From Deltaproteobacteria bacterium (lineage in GTDB: Bacteria; Myxococcota_A; UBA796; SXON01), in the NCBI GenBank assembly GCA_947490345.1, contig CANLGL010000022.1, positions 1 to 64,000 on the forward strand: DNA of 64,000 nt, written 5' to 3'. A program made the translations under genes and the position numbers. Positions 9,755-19,510 of this stretch are shown here, piece by piece (the stretch's first letter is position 1; every line of letters starts with the position of its first letter). The notes beneath the pieces were generated by a model. The model did not search any database. It had not been told where the DNA came from and saw only the letters and a program-made list of their open reading frames with translations.

Positions 9755-10867
9755 CTACCCCCGGTAGGTCCGACTGGCACGCCACACGTCCAGCGCCCAG
9801 GCGCCCACCACGGCGAGCGCAGCGGTGACCGGCACCGCCACGATGATGCCGACGATGCCGAAGACGTTGCCGCCCACGAGGATGGCCAGCATCACCACCA
9901 TCGGGTGCAAGCCCACCCGGTCCCCGACCAGAAGCGGCGTCAGGACGGCCCCTTCGAGCGCCTGAGCCACGATGAGCGTCGCCGCGACGGCGCCGACGTG
10001 CCAATCACCCCCGAACTTCAAGAGCGCGAGCGAGACCGCCAACGCGCCGGTGATGAGCGGGCCGATGTACGGAAGCAGGAAAAGCGCCCCCCCCAGGAGC
10101 CCAACCGTGACGGAGAGGTCGATGCCCGAGAGGGTGAACCCGAGCGAGTACAGCACACCGAGGACCACCGCAACCGTCAGCTGCCCGCGCACCCATCCCG
10201 CCAACCGCCCGTCGATCTCGGCCGCGAGCCGGTGAGTCGTCGCCTGGGCGCGGAGCGGCACCAACCGCCCAACGAACGCCACGAGCGCTGGCCAGTCGCG
10301 GAGGAGGAAGAACGTGAAGAGTGGAAGCAGACACAGCGACAGGACCGCCAGCAAAAGCGACAGTCCGCCGCTCGCCGCGCTGGTGAGCCAATTCTGGATG
10401 TGCTCCCGAACGTCGGGCGTCAACTTCTTCAGGTACTCCGGCGCCAATGCGCCCAGCTCGCCGATGTCCACGGGGAGATCGATACCGAACCGGGCCTCCA
10501 ACCGGGCCACGAAGGGGCCGAATTCGGTGGCGGCCCGATCAAGATACGGCTTGAGGTTCTCGGCCAGATGGGCAATCTGCCGCGCGGCGTCGGGCACCAC
10601 CCAGAACGCGAAGCCGATGACGGTGGCGAAAAGGGCCATCGACACCAGGACGATGCCGAAGTCGCGCGACGCGCCCCGGGCCTGGATCGCGCTGACCGGG
10701 CGGTCCAGCAACCACGCGAAGACCGCCGAAGCAAAACAGATCGACACCACCGACCGGCTCACCCACAGGGTAGCGCCGACGAGGACGACCCCCACAACGG
10801 CCCAAGCGAGGACAGACCAGGACCAGCCCGGACGTTCTGGCCGACGCATCGGGAGGGGCGCGTTCAT
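9755..10867 (-). CDS. AI-2E family transporter (PerM-like)
   Basis: A 370-residue inner-membrane protein with the AI-2E/YdiK/PerM layout. It has two N-terminal membrane helices, a soluble amphipathic segment (about 90-165), then a helical bundle ending in the conserved FLLPYIGPLITGA and GIVGIIVAVPVTAALAV segments. The family exports small molecules or acts in envelope homeostasis; the substrate cannot be read from sequence. Its ATG overlaps the stop of the upstream gene (ATGA), making it the third gene of the dnaE operon. Confidence 0.85.
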   Translation of the reverse strand: MNAPLPMRRPERPGWSWSVLAWAVVGVVLVGATLWVSRSVVSICFASAVFAWLLDRPVSAIQARGASRDFGIVLVSMALFATVIGFAFWVVPDAARQIAHLAENLKPYLDRAATEFGPFVARLEARFGIDLPVDIGELGALAPEYLKKLTPDVREHIQNWLTSAASGGLSLLLAVLSLCLLPLFTFFLLRDWPALVAFVGRLVPLRAQATTHRLAAEIDGRLAGWVRGQLTVAVVLGVLYSLGFTLSGIDLSVTVGLLGGALFLLPYIGPLITGALAVSLALLKFGGDWHVGAVAATLIVAQALEGAVLTPLLVGDRVGLHPMVVMLAILVGGNVFGIVGIIVAVPVTAALAVVGAWALDVWRASRTYRG

Positions 10868-11625
10868 CGCGAGGTGACCACGACCACGTTCCCCAAAAGC
10901 AGCAGGTCACTGCCGTCAGCCGCGGCCCGCAACTCCGCCGCGGCGGCGGCGTCGAAGACGAGATCGGTTCCGTTCTGGACCGACGTCGGGCGCAGGAAGG
11001 TCGGCACCTCCCCAGCCCGGCGCGCCGCCATCGGGTCCGCAGGGTCAGCGACGTAGACGACCGGACCATGCTGGCTGGCTGCGTACGCCGTCATGTCGCC
11101 GATCCCGTAGAGGTGCGTCCCGGCGGCATCGAAGAACTCGGGTGCGAGTGCGCAGCGGAGATTCAGGCCCCGCGCGTCGACGATGAGCCCGGAGGAGCCA
11201 CCCTGGCGCGGAGGGCGCTCGGCCGCGTGGAGAAAACTCACCAGGGCCGGTCGCAACCACGTCTGCAAAGACAGCGCGGCGTCGAGCTCGACGGTGCCGC
11301 TCTTGTGGTAGCGCGCCTCGAAGACCTCCCACGCCGACAGGTTGGCTTCCAGCCGATCCGCCACCGCGTCGGCGGCGTCTAGCAGCTCTCCTGCCAGGCG
11401 GGTGCGGTCCACCCGGACGGCACGGGCGAGCGCCTGAACCCGCGGCTCGAGCTGCTCGCGGGCGTCGCCCTCGGCCGCCTCAAGGTTGTTCATTGCGCCG
11501 GTGTTGCCCCCGCCGGTGCCATGCACCACGAGGCGCATGTTGGTCCAATCGATAGCCCCCCCACCGAGGAGCTCCAAGACAGGCTCGACCGCGCCGGCGC
11601 TGGGGATCAAGAAAAGGAAGATCAT
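10864..11625 (-). CDS. Hypothetical secreted protein in dnaE operon
   Basis: A 253-residue exported protein with signal MIFLFLIPSAGAV. It has a helical, Ala/Glu/Arg-rich N-terminal half (GDAREQLEPRVQALARAVRVD) and a second part containing SSGLIVDARGLNLRCALAPEFFD, which looks like a conserved strand-loop module seen in some uncharacterised envelope proteins. No function is assigned. The ATG at 11625 shares bases with the dnaE stop (ATGA) and was preferred over an in-frame GTG inside dnaE, because the signal peptide begins here. It also overlaps the next gene by ATGA. Confidence 0.65.
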   Translation of the reverse strand: MIFLFLIPSAGAVEPVLELLGGGAIDWTNMRLVVHGTGGGNTGAMNNLEAAEGDAREQLEPRVQALARAVRVDRTRLAGELLDAADAVADRLEANLSAWEVFEARYHKSGTVELDAALSLQTWLRPALVSFLHAAERPPRQGGSSGLIVDARGLNLRCALAPEFFDAAGTHLYGIGDMTAYAASQHGPVVYVADPADPMAARRAGEVPTFLRPTSVQNGTDLVFDAAAAAELRAAADGSDLLLLGNVVVVTSR

Positions 11626-14600
11626 GGAGTGAGCACCAAGGCGTCCGCGCGCCCGAAGAGGGAACGTACCCCATCCACAAGCTTCGGGGTGGCCTTGACT
11701 TGCCAAGCGCGGCTCACCCGCAGCTCAGCCTCGAACTGACCCGGCTCCGACACCACCACGCGGGTGCGGCACGGGCCTGGATTCTGGACCACCAACTCCT
11801 TGAGCAGTCGCAGCCGCTCTTCTCCGAGTTCGTCGACGCGCACCCGCAGCTCGACCTTGCCGATCATCCGCTCGCGGACGTCCTCCATCGGTTCGCACCC
11901 CTCCAGTCGCAACGACCTCGGCTTGTCGGGCTGCTGCTCGACCTTGGCTCGAATCGCGAGTGGTTTGCCACAATCCAGGACGTTGGTGAACCGCGCCAGC
12001 GTGTCTTTGAACAAGACGGCGTCGATGCTGCCGGAAGGGTCCTCAAAGGTCACAAAGGCCATCGGGTCGCCCTTCTTGTTCCGAATCACCCGCTTGCCGG
12101 TGACGATCGCGCACAGGCTCAACTCGCGCGCATTCCGAGAAAACCCAACCTCCACCTCCACATGCGCGAGGTCGGCGATGGTCTTGTACCCGAAACCCTC
12201 GATCTCGTCGCTGAAGTCGGTGCATGGGTGGCCGGTGAGGAAGAAGCCGAGCGCCTCCTTCTCCATCTTCATCCGCTCGCCGACCGTCCACTCGCCCACG
12301 TTCGGGAGTCGGAAGGCCGGAGAGACCATCGTCGATCCGCCAAAGAGCGAGGTCTGACCGGAGGCTTTCTGAGCTTGCTCGTCCGAGGCCGCCGCCATCG
12401 CGTCTTCGAGCGCCGCGTTGAGTCGCGCCCGCGGCTGGCCGAACCCGTCCATGGCTCCGCAGCGGATGAGCGCCTCCCAGACCTTCTTGTTGGCCCGCTT
12501 GGCGTCCACGCGACGCAGCACGTCCATGAAGTCGACGAACAGGCCCCCCGCGCTTCGTGCCTCTACGATCGCGACAACAGCGCTCTCGCCGACGCCCTTG
12601 ACTGCGTGCAGACCGTAGCGGATCGCCTGTCGATTGTCGGGCCGAACGTCAAAGCGCCCGACACTCTGGTTGATCTCCGGGGGGAGCAGGTCGAGCTTGG
12701 CCCGGCGGCAATCGCCGCAGTACAAGAGCACCTTGTCCGAGTTTCCGGCGTCGATGCTCATCAGCGCCGCCATGTACTCGGCGCGGTGGTTGGCCTTGAG
12801 CCAGGCGGTCTGGTACGAGATGAAGCCGTAGGCAGCCGAGTGACTCTTGTTGAAGCCGTACTCGGCGAATTTCGCCAGGAGATCGAACAGATCACTCGCC
12901 GGCCGCTCCGGATGGCCACGCGCCACCGCGCCCTCGACGAAACGGACCTTCTGCCTGCCCATCTCGGCCCCGTCTTTCTTCCCCATCGCGCGCCGCAACA
13001 GGTCCGCCTCGCCCAGGCTGTACCCGGCCAGCACCTGCGCACACTGCATGACCTGTTCCTGGTACACGATGGTGCCGTAGGTGTTGGCCAAGATCGGCTC
13101 GAGCTCGGCGAAGGGGTACTCCACCGCTTTGCGACCGTGTTTTCGGTCGATGAAGTCGTCGACCATCCCCGAGCTGAGCGGACCTGGCCGGTACAGGGCC
13201 ACCAGGGCCACGAGGTCGTCGAGGCAGTTGGGCTTGAGCCGAGTCAAAAGCCCGCGCATGCCGTCGGACTCGACCTGGAACACGCCGAGCGCGTCGCCGC
13301 GGATGAGCATCTGCCAGGTTGAGGCGTCCGCTTCCGGAACGCGGGAGATGTCGATGCGCTCGCCGGTGTTGGCCTCGATCATCGCGACCGCGTCCCGGAC
13401 CTGGTCGAGCGTCTTGAGGCCCAGGAAGTCGAACTTGATGAGGCCGATGGTCTCGGCCGACTTCATGTCGTACTGAACGACGGGCCCCCCCTGTGGCGAG
13501 TCGCGGTACAGCGGGGCCAACTGCACGAGCGGACGGTCCGCGATCACGACGCCGGCCGCGTGGATTCCGGTCTGCCGAACCGCGCCCTCGATGCCACGTG
13601 CCAGCGCAACCACCCGACGCACCTTGGGGTCGCTCTGGATGAGCGCCGCCAAGCGCGGTTCGTCCTTGACCGCGTCGGCGATGGTGATGTTCAGCCGCTC
13701 CGGCACCAGTTTGGTGATCCGGTCCGACTCGGGAAAGCTCATGTCGCAGACGCGAGCAACGTCTTTGAGAGCCGCCTTCGCCTGCAGTTTGCCATAGGTG
13801 ATGATCTGGCTGACCAGCGGCGCGCCGTACTTGTCGCGGACGTGCTCGATCACCTCTTCGCGCCGATCCTGCGCGAAGTCGACGTCGATGTCGGGCATCG
13901 AGATGCGCTCTGGATTGAGGAAGCGCTCGAACAACAGGGCAAAGCGCACCGGATCGATGTCGGTGATGCGCATGGCCCACGCCACGACGCTTCCAGCGGC
14001 GCTGCCGCGACCCGGTCCGACCGGGATTCCCCGATCCTTGGACCAGTTGATGAACTCGGCGACGATGAGAAGGTACGCTGGAAAGCCCATCTTCACGATC
14101 ATGTCCAGCTCATGCTCCAGGCGGTCCAGGTAGGGCTGGTGGGCGCTTGGATCGATGTAGGCGAGGCGCAGCCCCAGACCAGCCCGGCCATACCAGCGGA
14201 AGTACCCATCCAGGGTGCCACTTGCCAGGGGGCGCGGCGAGGGCTGCGGAAAGTCGGCGGCCGGCGGGAACGCGTCGAGGAAGAAGGCCCAATTGGCGTC
14301 GGTGTCGTCGTCCTTGTCCGGCGGGACCGACGCCGGAAAGTAGTACATGCCGGTCGGAAATGCGTACTGACAGCGCTGGGCCAGGACCTCCGTGAGCTCG
14401 ATGGCGTCGTGGTCGTCGGGGAAAAGCTCGCGCAGCTCGGCTTCGCTCTTGAGGTATTGCTGGTCGGTCTGCTGCCGGGGCCGCTTGGGGTCGGCGAGCG
14501 AGGCGCCGATCGCGATGGAGTTGAGCAGATCGAGCTCGACCACGTCGGTGTTCCGGAGGTAACGGACCTGATTGGTGACGACCGTCTTGAGGCCGAACTT

Positions 14601-15161
14601 CGCCGACAGCCGCCGCACCTCGGCGTTGGCCGCCGGCTGCCCATCGATGCCGTGGTCCATCAGCTCGCCGAAGAGCCGCTCCGACCCGAAGATGTCGCCC
14701 AGCGCGGCAACCCGCTCCTCGCCCCCCTGGCGGCGGATGGCGCCCGTCTCGCCGTTTCCGGTGAGGCAGAAGAGCCCGGCGGCGTGGGCTCGCAGCAGCT
14801 CCAAATCGACGCGCGGCCGATGGTAGACACCCTCGAAGATCGCGCGGGTGACGAGCTCACAGAGGTTCCGATAGCCGACGTCGTCCTGGACCAGGAGGAC
14901 CACAGCGTACGCCCCGCCGAGCCCTCCCTCGCGGCTCGCAATGCCGCCGGGATCAACCCACAGCTCCGCCCCCAAAACCGGATGGAGCTTCTTCTCCTTG
15001 CACGCCTTCACCAGCTCGACGGCGCCGTAAAGGTTTGCGGTGTCGGTCAGCGCGAGGGAATGCATCCCCAGCTCGGCCGCCCGGGCCACCAGCTTCTTCG
15101 GCGCGGGCACGCCGTTGAGCACCGAGAACTGGGAGTGGACGTGGAGGTGGGCGAAGGCCAT
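11622..15161 (-). CDS. dnaE: DNA polymerase III subunit alpha
   Basis: The replicative polymerase catalytic subunit, 1179 residues. It starts with the PHP domain (HLHVHSQFSVLNG, about 5-17). The Pol IIIA palm carries the catalytic PDIDVDFAQDRREEV and GPGRGSAAGSVVAWA. The tau- and clamp-binding region, helix-hairpin-helix and an OB fold follow (FVTFEDPSGSIDAVLF). The protein is complete, with all catalytic Asp residues visible. Two overlapping genes follow downstream, and a membrane-protein gene diverges only 21 bp upstream. Confidence 0.97.
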   Translation of the reverse strand: MAFAHLHVHSQFSVLNGVPAPKKLVARAAELGMHSLALTDTANLYGAVELVKACKEKKLHPVLGAELWVDPGGIASREGGLGGAYAVVLLVQDDVGYRNLCELVTRAIFEGVYHRPRVDLELLRAHAAGLFCLTGNGETGAIRRQGGEERVAALGDIFGSERLFGELMDHGIDGQPAANAEVRRLSAKFGLKTVVTNQVRYLRNTDVVELDLLNSIAIGASLADPKRPRQQTDQQYLKSEAELRELFPDDHDAIELTEVLAQRCQYAFPTGMYYFPASVPPDKDDDTDANWAFFLDAFPPAADFPQPSPRPLASGTLDGYFRWYGRAGLGLRLAYIDPSAHQPYLDRLEHELDMIVKMGFPAYLLIVAEFINWSKDRGIPVGPGRGSAAGSVVAWAMRITDIDPVRFALLFERFLNPERISMPDIDVDFAQDRREEVIEHVRDKYGAPLVSQIITYGKLQAKAALKDVARVCDMSFPESDRITKLVPERLNITIADAVKDEPRLAALIQSDPKVRRVVALARGIEGAVRQTGIHAAGVVIADRPLVQLAPLYRDSPQGGPVVQYDMKSAETIGLIKFDFLGLKTLDQVRDAVAMIEANTGERIDISRVPEADASTWQMLIRGDALGVFQVESDGMRGLLTRLKPNCLDDLVALVALYRPGPLSSGMVDDFIDRKHGRKAVEYPFAELEPILANTYGTIVYQEQVMQCAQVLAGYSLGEADLLRRAMGKKDGAEMGRQKVRFVEGAVARGHPERPASDLFDLLAKFAEYGFNKSHSAAYGFISYQTAWLKANHRAEYMAALMSIDAGNSDKVLLYCGDCRRAKLDLLPPEINQSVGRFDVRPDNRQAIRYGLHAVKGVGESAVVAIVEARSAGGLFVDFMDVLRRVDAKRANKKVWEALIRCGAMDGFGQPRARLNAALEDAMAAASDEQAQKASGQTSLFGGSTMVSPAFRLPNVGEWTVGERMKMEKEALGFFLTGHPCTDFSDEIEGFGYKTIADLAHVEVEVGFSRNARELSLCAIVTGKRVIRNKKGDPMAFVTFEDPSGSIDAVLFKDTLARFTNVLDCGKPLAIRAKVEQQPDKPRSLRLEGCEPMEDVRERMIGKVELRVRVDELGEERLRLLKELVVQNPGPCRTRVVVSEPGQFEAELRVSRAWQVKATPKLVDGVRSLFGRADALVLTP

Positions 15162-15182
15162 CGCGGGCCCAGGCTATAGCCT

Positions 15183-16814
15183 GTGGTGGTGACCGCCGAC
15201 CGCCTTCGCCGCGTGCTCGTTGCTGCCGCGATCACCATGATCGCGTTCGGGCGCGTCCTCGCCAACCCGGGCAGCGTCGTCGGCCGCCCCGAAGGCGAGC
15301 TTCGCGACCACGCGTGGTTGGCTTGGGTGTTTTCGCGGGAGCTGTGGTCGGGATCCTCCCCGCTTCAAAGCGCGCTCGGCGGCGCGCCCGATGGGATGCG
15401 CGTCTACCCCCTGGACCCCCTTCACCAGCTCATCATCGGGCTCGTAGAGCCGATCGCCGGCGTCGTCACTGGCCTCAACGTGCAGGCAGCGCTCGCGTTC
15501 TTTGCGCTGGCGTACGGGGCTCAGAAGCTCGCGGCGGGGCGGGGCGTGCTCGTCGAGCTCACGATGGCCGTGCTCGCGGCGCTGTCGCCAGCGTTCCTCG
15601 GTGCCTTCACGGACACCCAGACCGAGGGGATGTCCGCGGGGTGGCTGCTCTGTTTCTTGAGCGAGCTGTACGCGGAGCGCCCGCGCCCCTGGCGCGCCGC
15701 GGCATGGGGCGCGGTGCTCTTGGCTACGGGCCCGTACCTTGCCCACGGCATCGCCGTCGTCGCGGTCGCAACCTGGTTGATCCGCCGGCTGCCTCTGCTG
15801 CCAACCCTGCCGGTCATCGCGCTCGCCGCCGCGCTCGGTGGAGCGATGTGGCAGGCCGAGTTCGCCGATGGTGGCGCACTGACAGCGCGGTCCGAGCAGA
15901 TGAGGGATGCGACTCGCCCACCACGATCCACGCCGCTTGGCGTCCGGGCACCCCCTCCCCTCCCCGACACCGGCGTGGTGCGCCACCTTTCCGACTACCC
16001 GGGGGCAAGCGAGACCGGGCCACGCCGAGCGGCACCCTGGCTCCTCGGCGCGCTGGTCGTCGTGTCGCTACGAGAACGACGGGCACGGGTCCCCGTCGCG
16101 CTGGCCCTCGGCTACGCGCTGGTCGCCCTCGGCAACCGCTGGGGGGCGACGCAGCTCCCCTTCACCACCCCCTACGACCTGTTCTGGAGGCTCTACCCGC
16201 TGGCGCACTACGCCTGGAAACCAGCGCAGTATGCGGTCCCGGCCACTGCGTTCGCGCTCGTCGCAGTGGCCCACGGCCTACCCAGCCTCGGCGGCCGATG
16301 GCGTTTCGCCGGGCTGCTGCTGGCCGGCGGCGCGATGATCGAGCTGATCGCGCGCTCCCCGACGCCGCTGCCCCTGCCGGCGTCGGCGCTGGTGCCCCGC
16401 GCGGTCTGGACCACGCTCGGTGCGGGCGGCGCCCTGGTCGAGTTCCCTTGTCGCGACCGCAGTCCGCCCGGCGTGCCGCCGGTTTCGGACGTGTTGCTCG
16501 GCCCGCTTTGGCACGGCCGCGCCCTCGGCGAGACCAATCGTGCGGCGCGGGGCGTTCACCTCCGGCTCCTGGACGCGCTCGAGCGGGGCGCCGCTGGAAA
16601 TCCGGGCGCCTCCTTCGACGCGGCGGTGGACGCCGCCAGCGACGCCGGGTTCACCGACGTCCTCGTGCTCGGCGCGCTCTTGGGCGAAGGGGCGACAGCG
16701 CGTCTCGAACGGGCGCTGGTGGACGAGGGCGCCCAGTTGATCCCACCCCGGAGCGCGGCGGGGGCGTGGCCCGACGGGGTGCGTCACTACCGCCTGGGTC
16801 CCTCGTCGCGCTGA
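15183..16814 (+). CDS. Polytopic membrane protein, GT-C-like
   Basis: A 543-residue protein with about nine to eleven hydrophobic segments and a soluble C-terminal region. The N-terminal loop (RDHAWLAWVFSRELWSG) and the spacing of membrane helices recall GT-C glycosyltransferase-type proteins, but I do not see a firm family motif. The C-terminal third (ALVEFPCRDRS, GPLWHGRALGE, TDVLVLGALLG) resembles that of the membrane protein at 51983-53410, so the two look paralogous. The start is the first of three consecutive GTG codons. It is divergent from dnaE. Confidence 0.65.
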   Translation: MVVTADRLRRVLVAAAITMIAFGRVLANPGSVVGRPEGELRDHAWLAWVFSRELWSGSSPLQSALGGAPDGMRVYPLDPLHQLIIGLVEPIAGVVTGLNVQAALAFFALAYGAQKLAAGRGVLVELTMAVLAALSPAFLGAFTDTQTEGMSAGWLLCFLSELYAERPRPWRAAAWGAVLLATGPYLAHGIAVVAVATWLIRRLPLLPTLPVIALAAALGGAMWQAEFADGGALTARSEQMRDATRPPRSTPLGVRAPPPLPDTGVVRHLSDYPGASETGPRRAAPWLLGALVVVSLRERRARVPVALALGYALVALGNRWGATQLPFTTPYDLFWRLYPLAHYAWKPAQYAVPATAFALVAVAHGLPSLGGRWRFAGLLLAGGAMIELIARSPTPLPLPASALVPRAVWTTLGAGGALVEFPCRDRSPPGVPPVSDVLLGPLWHGRALGETNRAARGVHLRLLDALERGAAGNPGASFDAAVDAASDAGFTDVLVLGALLGEGATARLERALVDEGAQLIPPRSAAGAWPDGVRHYRLGPSSR

Positions 16815-16891
16815 CGCGGGGGCGAAATGCGCTCGCCAAACCCTAAAGGCGGCCCGCTCCGGCCCGATTCCGAGTTGACTGCGGAGCAACG

Positions 16892-18202
16892 TTGGTCAAC
16901 GGAACGGGAATACTGGTCGTCGGCGGAAGCGGCCCAATGGCCGAAGAGACCCTGCGTCAACTTCTCCCCCACGCACCGGGCGCGGCGCGCGTTCTTCCGG
17001 AGCGAGGACCCAGCGCGCCTGTGTTCGCCATCGTCGCCACCGTGGCCAGCGGCGAACGCGCTTCGCTGTGCGTGTCGATCACCCGGCGCGCCTACCCCGG
17101 AGTGCCGGTGGTCGTGTACGCGGAGGGGCTGGGGACGCTTGAAGCCATCCAGCTCACGCGGCTCCCGCAGACCGAGGTGGTCCTTGTCGAGGAGACCATA
17201 GAAGCGCTGGTCGCGGCGCTCGCCCGGGCGCTTCCGTTGGCAGCCGCGAACCCGACGAGGCCAGGGGAGGCGATGGGCGCACGCCTGCGGGCGGCAGTGG
17301 CAAACCCGGTTTCGGTGACGGAAACAAGCGTCCGATCGCCGGGGACCCGCCCGCCGGTCCAGGCCCAGCGAGTCGGCGTGCCCCGGGGAGCCGACGAGCT
17401 CCCGATGATCGACTGTCGCGCGAGCAAAGTGCAGCGATTGATCGCGAAGGATGACTGCTCGGTCGGCGACGTCGAGGCCGTGATCGCGACCGAGCCGACG
17501 CTGGTGACCGCGGTACTGCGCACGGCCAACTCCGCCTTCTACCAATCGCCTCGACCGATCACCAACCTGCGCGACGCGATCGTCCGCGTCGGCGTCCGCC
17601 AGACCCTGAACCGCGCGCTCGAAACGCTGATCCAGCGGAGCTTCCAGATCGTGCACCCCGAAGGCAGGTCCGTTCTGGTCGGGTCCTGGGCCAACGCTGG
17701 GCTCACCGCCCAATTCGCGCGACGCCTCGCCGACGGGGATGGGCTGGGCCGCGGCGATGACATCTACCTGGCCGCCCTCCTACATAATATCGGCGAGTGC
17801 CTGCTGGTCTGGCGCATGTATCGCACGCCGGTGCAGCCGGGCCAGCTCGCCGCAGAGAGCCCGCGGATTGCGGCGCAGCACGAGTGCGCCGCCGAGGCCT
17901 GCCTCGAAAAGTGGGGAATGCCCCCCCTGGTGGCGTCGCTGGCCGCGTTCCACCATCGCCCCAGGCACGCAGAGAACCCCCGGGAGGCGGCGCTCCGGCG
18001 CGCCATCACCGGCTCCTGGGCCCTGGCGAGGCGGCTTCAGGGCGACTACCTCCCCAACATGGCGCCCATCGATCCCCACACCGAATTTCCGCTGGCCATC
18101 GCCCGGCGACTGGTCGTGCAGGCCGCGCCCGAGCTCGGGAAACACCCGTATCTCGAGGACGCGCCCCCGCCCCCGACCGCCGCCGACAGTCCACCCGCGT
18201 AG
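16892..18202 (+). CDS. HDOD domain protein with N-terminal receiver-like domain
   Basis: 436 residues. The N-terminal ~115 residues form a Rossmann-like fold resembling a response-regulator receiver (ILVVGGSG, VPVVVYAEG, TEVVLVEE), but without an obvious phosphoacceptor Asp at the usual place. A linker follows, then an HDOD domain (about 180-370) with TEPTLVTAVLRTANSAFY, NLRDAIVRVG, LAALLHNIGECL and HECAAEACLEKWG. HDOD proteins act in signalling without the HD phosphodiesterase residues. The TTG start at 16892 has GGAG six bases upstream. Confidence 0.75.
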   Translation: MVNGTGILVVGGSGPMAEETLRQLLPHAPGAARVLPERGPSAPVFAIVATVASGERASLCVSITRRAYPGVPVVVYAEGLGTLEAIQLTRLPQTEVVLVEETIEALVAALARALPLAAANPTRPGEAMGARLRAAVANPVSVTETSVRSPGTRPPVQAQRVGVPRGADELPMIDCRASKVQRLIAKDDCSVGDVEAVIATEPTLVTAVLRTANSAFYQSPRPITNLRDAIVRVGVRQTLNRALETLIQRSFQIVHPEGRSVLVGSWANAGLTAQFARRLADGDGLGRGDDIYLAALLHNIGECLLVWRMYRTPVQPGQLAAESPRIAAQHECAAEACLEKWGMPPLVASLAAFHHRPRHAENPREAALRRAITGSWALARRLQGDYLPNMAPIDPHTEFPLAIARRLVVQAAPELGKHPYLEDAPPPPTAADSPPA

Positions 18203-18209
18203 GTCTGGA

Positions 18210-18902
18210 CTAACCGGCGAAGGCCCAGGCCTCCCTCAGGACAGACCGCCCTCCGGATGCGACGATGTCCCCATGGGAGACCACGATGCTGTCGATGTCC
18301 CAGGCATCGGCCATCGTCCGGACGCTGCGCCCCGCTGCCGAGCTGTCCTTGATGTACTGAGCGCGCGCCAGCCGCGTCACGCAGTAGCGGTCGTTCGCGT
18401 TGTTGAGCCACATCGCGAAGCGCGTGAGGCCGGTGAGCCCGTGCAAGTTGAAGTTGAGGTCGACGCCCAGGAGCGTGCGTGTAGCCGGCAGGAAGAAAAC
18501 CCGCTCCTGTACGGCCGGGCATCCCTCCCATACCAACATTTCAGCAACGTCGGCAAGTACCTTCGGAACGGAGTGTCCCAGCTCCTCATGCACACGGAGG
18601 CCAGGTACCAGCGTCGCGACACCGGGGGCTGCGAGGATGCGGGCTTCTGGGAAAGCTGCGGCAGCCCGAGTGGCGAAGCCCGTGTGGAGCAGGTTGGGAA
18701 AGATGACGGTCGACACCGAGCCCAACGCCCGCACCGTGGCGAGCTGCGCCTCGTCCAGCGGCCCAGGAGCGTGCAACGCCAGGGTGCCGTCGGCGAGACG
18801 GATCACGTTGGAGCGGGTGCCGATTCGCAGCCCGCCCGTGGAATGGTCGCGGTGGTGGAAGCTCCACAGGCCGTCAGCGAGGGGCTGGAGGGGGGCGCTC
18901 AT
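18210..18902 (-). CDS. DUF4336 protein (metallo-beta-lactamase-like fold)
   Basis: A 230-residue protein matching the DUF4336 layout: an N-terminal PLADGLWSFHH strand pair, a middle SVSTVIFPNLLHTGFA and a C-terminal IVVSHGDIV. The fold resembles metallo-beta-lactamases with a reduced metal site, and no reaction is established for the family. It faces the MarR gene across a short promoter region carrying a palindrome, so that regulator probably controls it. It converges with the HDOD gene, with seven bases between. Confidence 0.75.
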   Translation of the reverse strand: MSAPLQPLADGLWSFHHRDHSTGGLRIGTRSNVIRLADGTLALHAPGPLDEAQLATVRALGSVSTVIFPNLLHTGFATRAAAAFPEARILAAPGVATLVPGLRVHEELGHSVPKVLADVAEMLVWEGCPAVQERVFFLPATRTLLGVDLNFNLHGLTGLTRFAMWLNNANDRYCVTRLARAQYIKDSSAAGRSVRTMADAWDIDSIVVSHGDIVASGGRSVLREAWAFAG

Positions 18903-18935
18903 TTGACTCCGGGGCTGGTTCGATAGTAAAGTATG

Positions 18936-18951
18936 TTGACCAGTTCGTCAA
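18936..18951 (+). promoter_or_regulatory. Candidate MarR operator
   Basis: The imperfect palindrome TTGACCAGTTCGTCAA has TTGAC and GTCAA arms separated by six bases. It lies between the divergent DUF4336 and MarR genes, just before the AAGGAG ribosome-binding site of the MarR gene. Size and symmetry fit a MarR-dimer site with autoregulation. Confidence 0.45.
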
Positions 18952-18962
18952 GGAGCTTGACT

Positions 18963-19421
18963 TTGTCCCGACCCGCGGTTCCCGAGGCCCTCCTTCAGGC
19001 CAGCCTCGGCCAGGTCCTCTTCCGCGCGGCGCGCCTGTACAACGAAGCGGCCCTGCGCAGGGTTCAGGCGGGCGCCGCTCCGAAGCTGCGATTTGCCCAC
19101 ACGCAACTGTTCCCGCACCTGAGCACGTCGGGCATCCGGTCAAGCGCGCTTGCAAAGCGGCTGGGCGTCTCGAAGCAGGCTGTCGGGCCGCTGCTCGAGG
19201 ATCTCGTCGACTGGGGCATGGTGGAGCGGGTCCCGGATCCATCCGACCGCCGAGCCTCGATGGTCCGATTGACACCGCGCGGCGGCGAGGCGATCCTTCA
19301 CGGCCTGACAGTCCTGGGGCAGATCGAGGCGGAGCTCCGTGGCGAGCTCGGGGATGGGGAGATGAATCGGTTGCACGACACGCTCAGCCGGTTGACGGTG
19401 CTCTTGGGGGACCGTGGGTAA
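18963..19421 (+). CDS. MarR family transcriptional regulator
   Basis: A winged-helix DNA-binding protein of about 152 residues, with TQLFPHLSTSGIRSSALAKR, then LGVSKQAVGPLLEDLVDWG as the recognition helix and ERVPDPSDRRASMVRLTPRG as the wing. The TTG at 18963 is preferred because AAGGAG lies seven bases upstream. An in-frame ATG at 18933 is possible, but it would place the palindrome inside the coding region. It probably regulates itself and the divergent DUF4336 gene. Confidence 0.85.
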   Translation: MSRPAVPEALLQASLGQVLFRAARLYNEAALRRVQAGAAPKLRFAHTQLFPHLSTSGIRSSALAKRLGVSKQAVGPLLEDLVDWGMVERVPDPSDRRASMVRLTPRGGEAILHGLTVLGQIEAELRGELGDGEMNRLHDTLSRLTVLLGDRG

Positions 19422-19510
19422 GGTGGTCAAAGGAGAGAGGTGGCGGGTACCGTGTACACCGGGGGACCGGTGAACCGAAGTGAGCAGGATCCTCGTGGTA
19501 GCTTGGCGAG

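Noticed and set aside
13560..15179. Long plus-strand open frame opposite dnaE
   Set aside because: dnaE is unambiguous on the other strand; the antisense frame has no recognisable domain.
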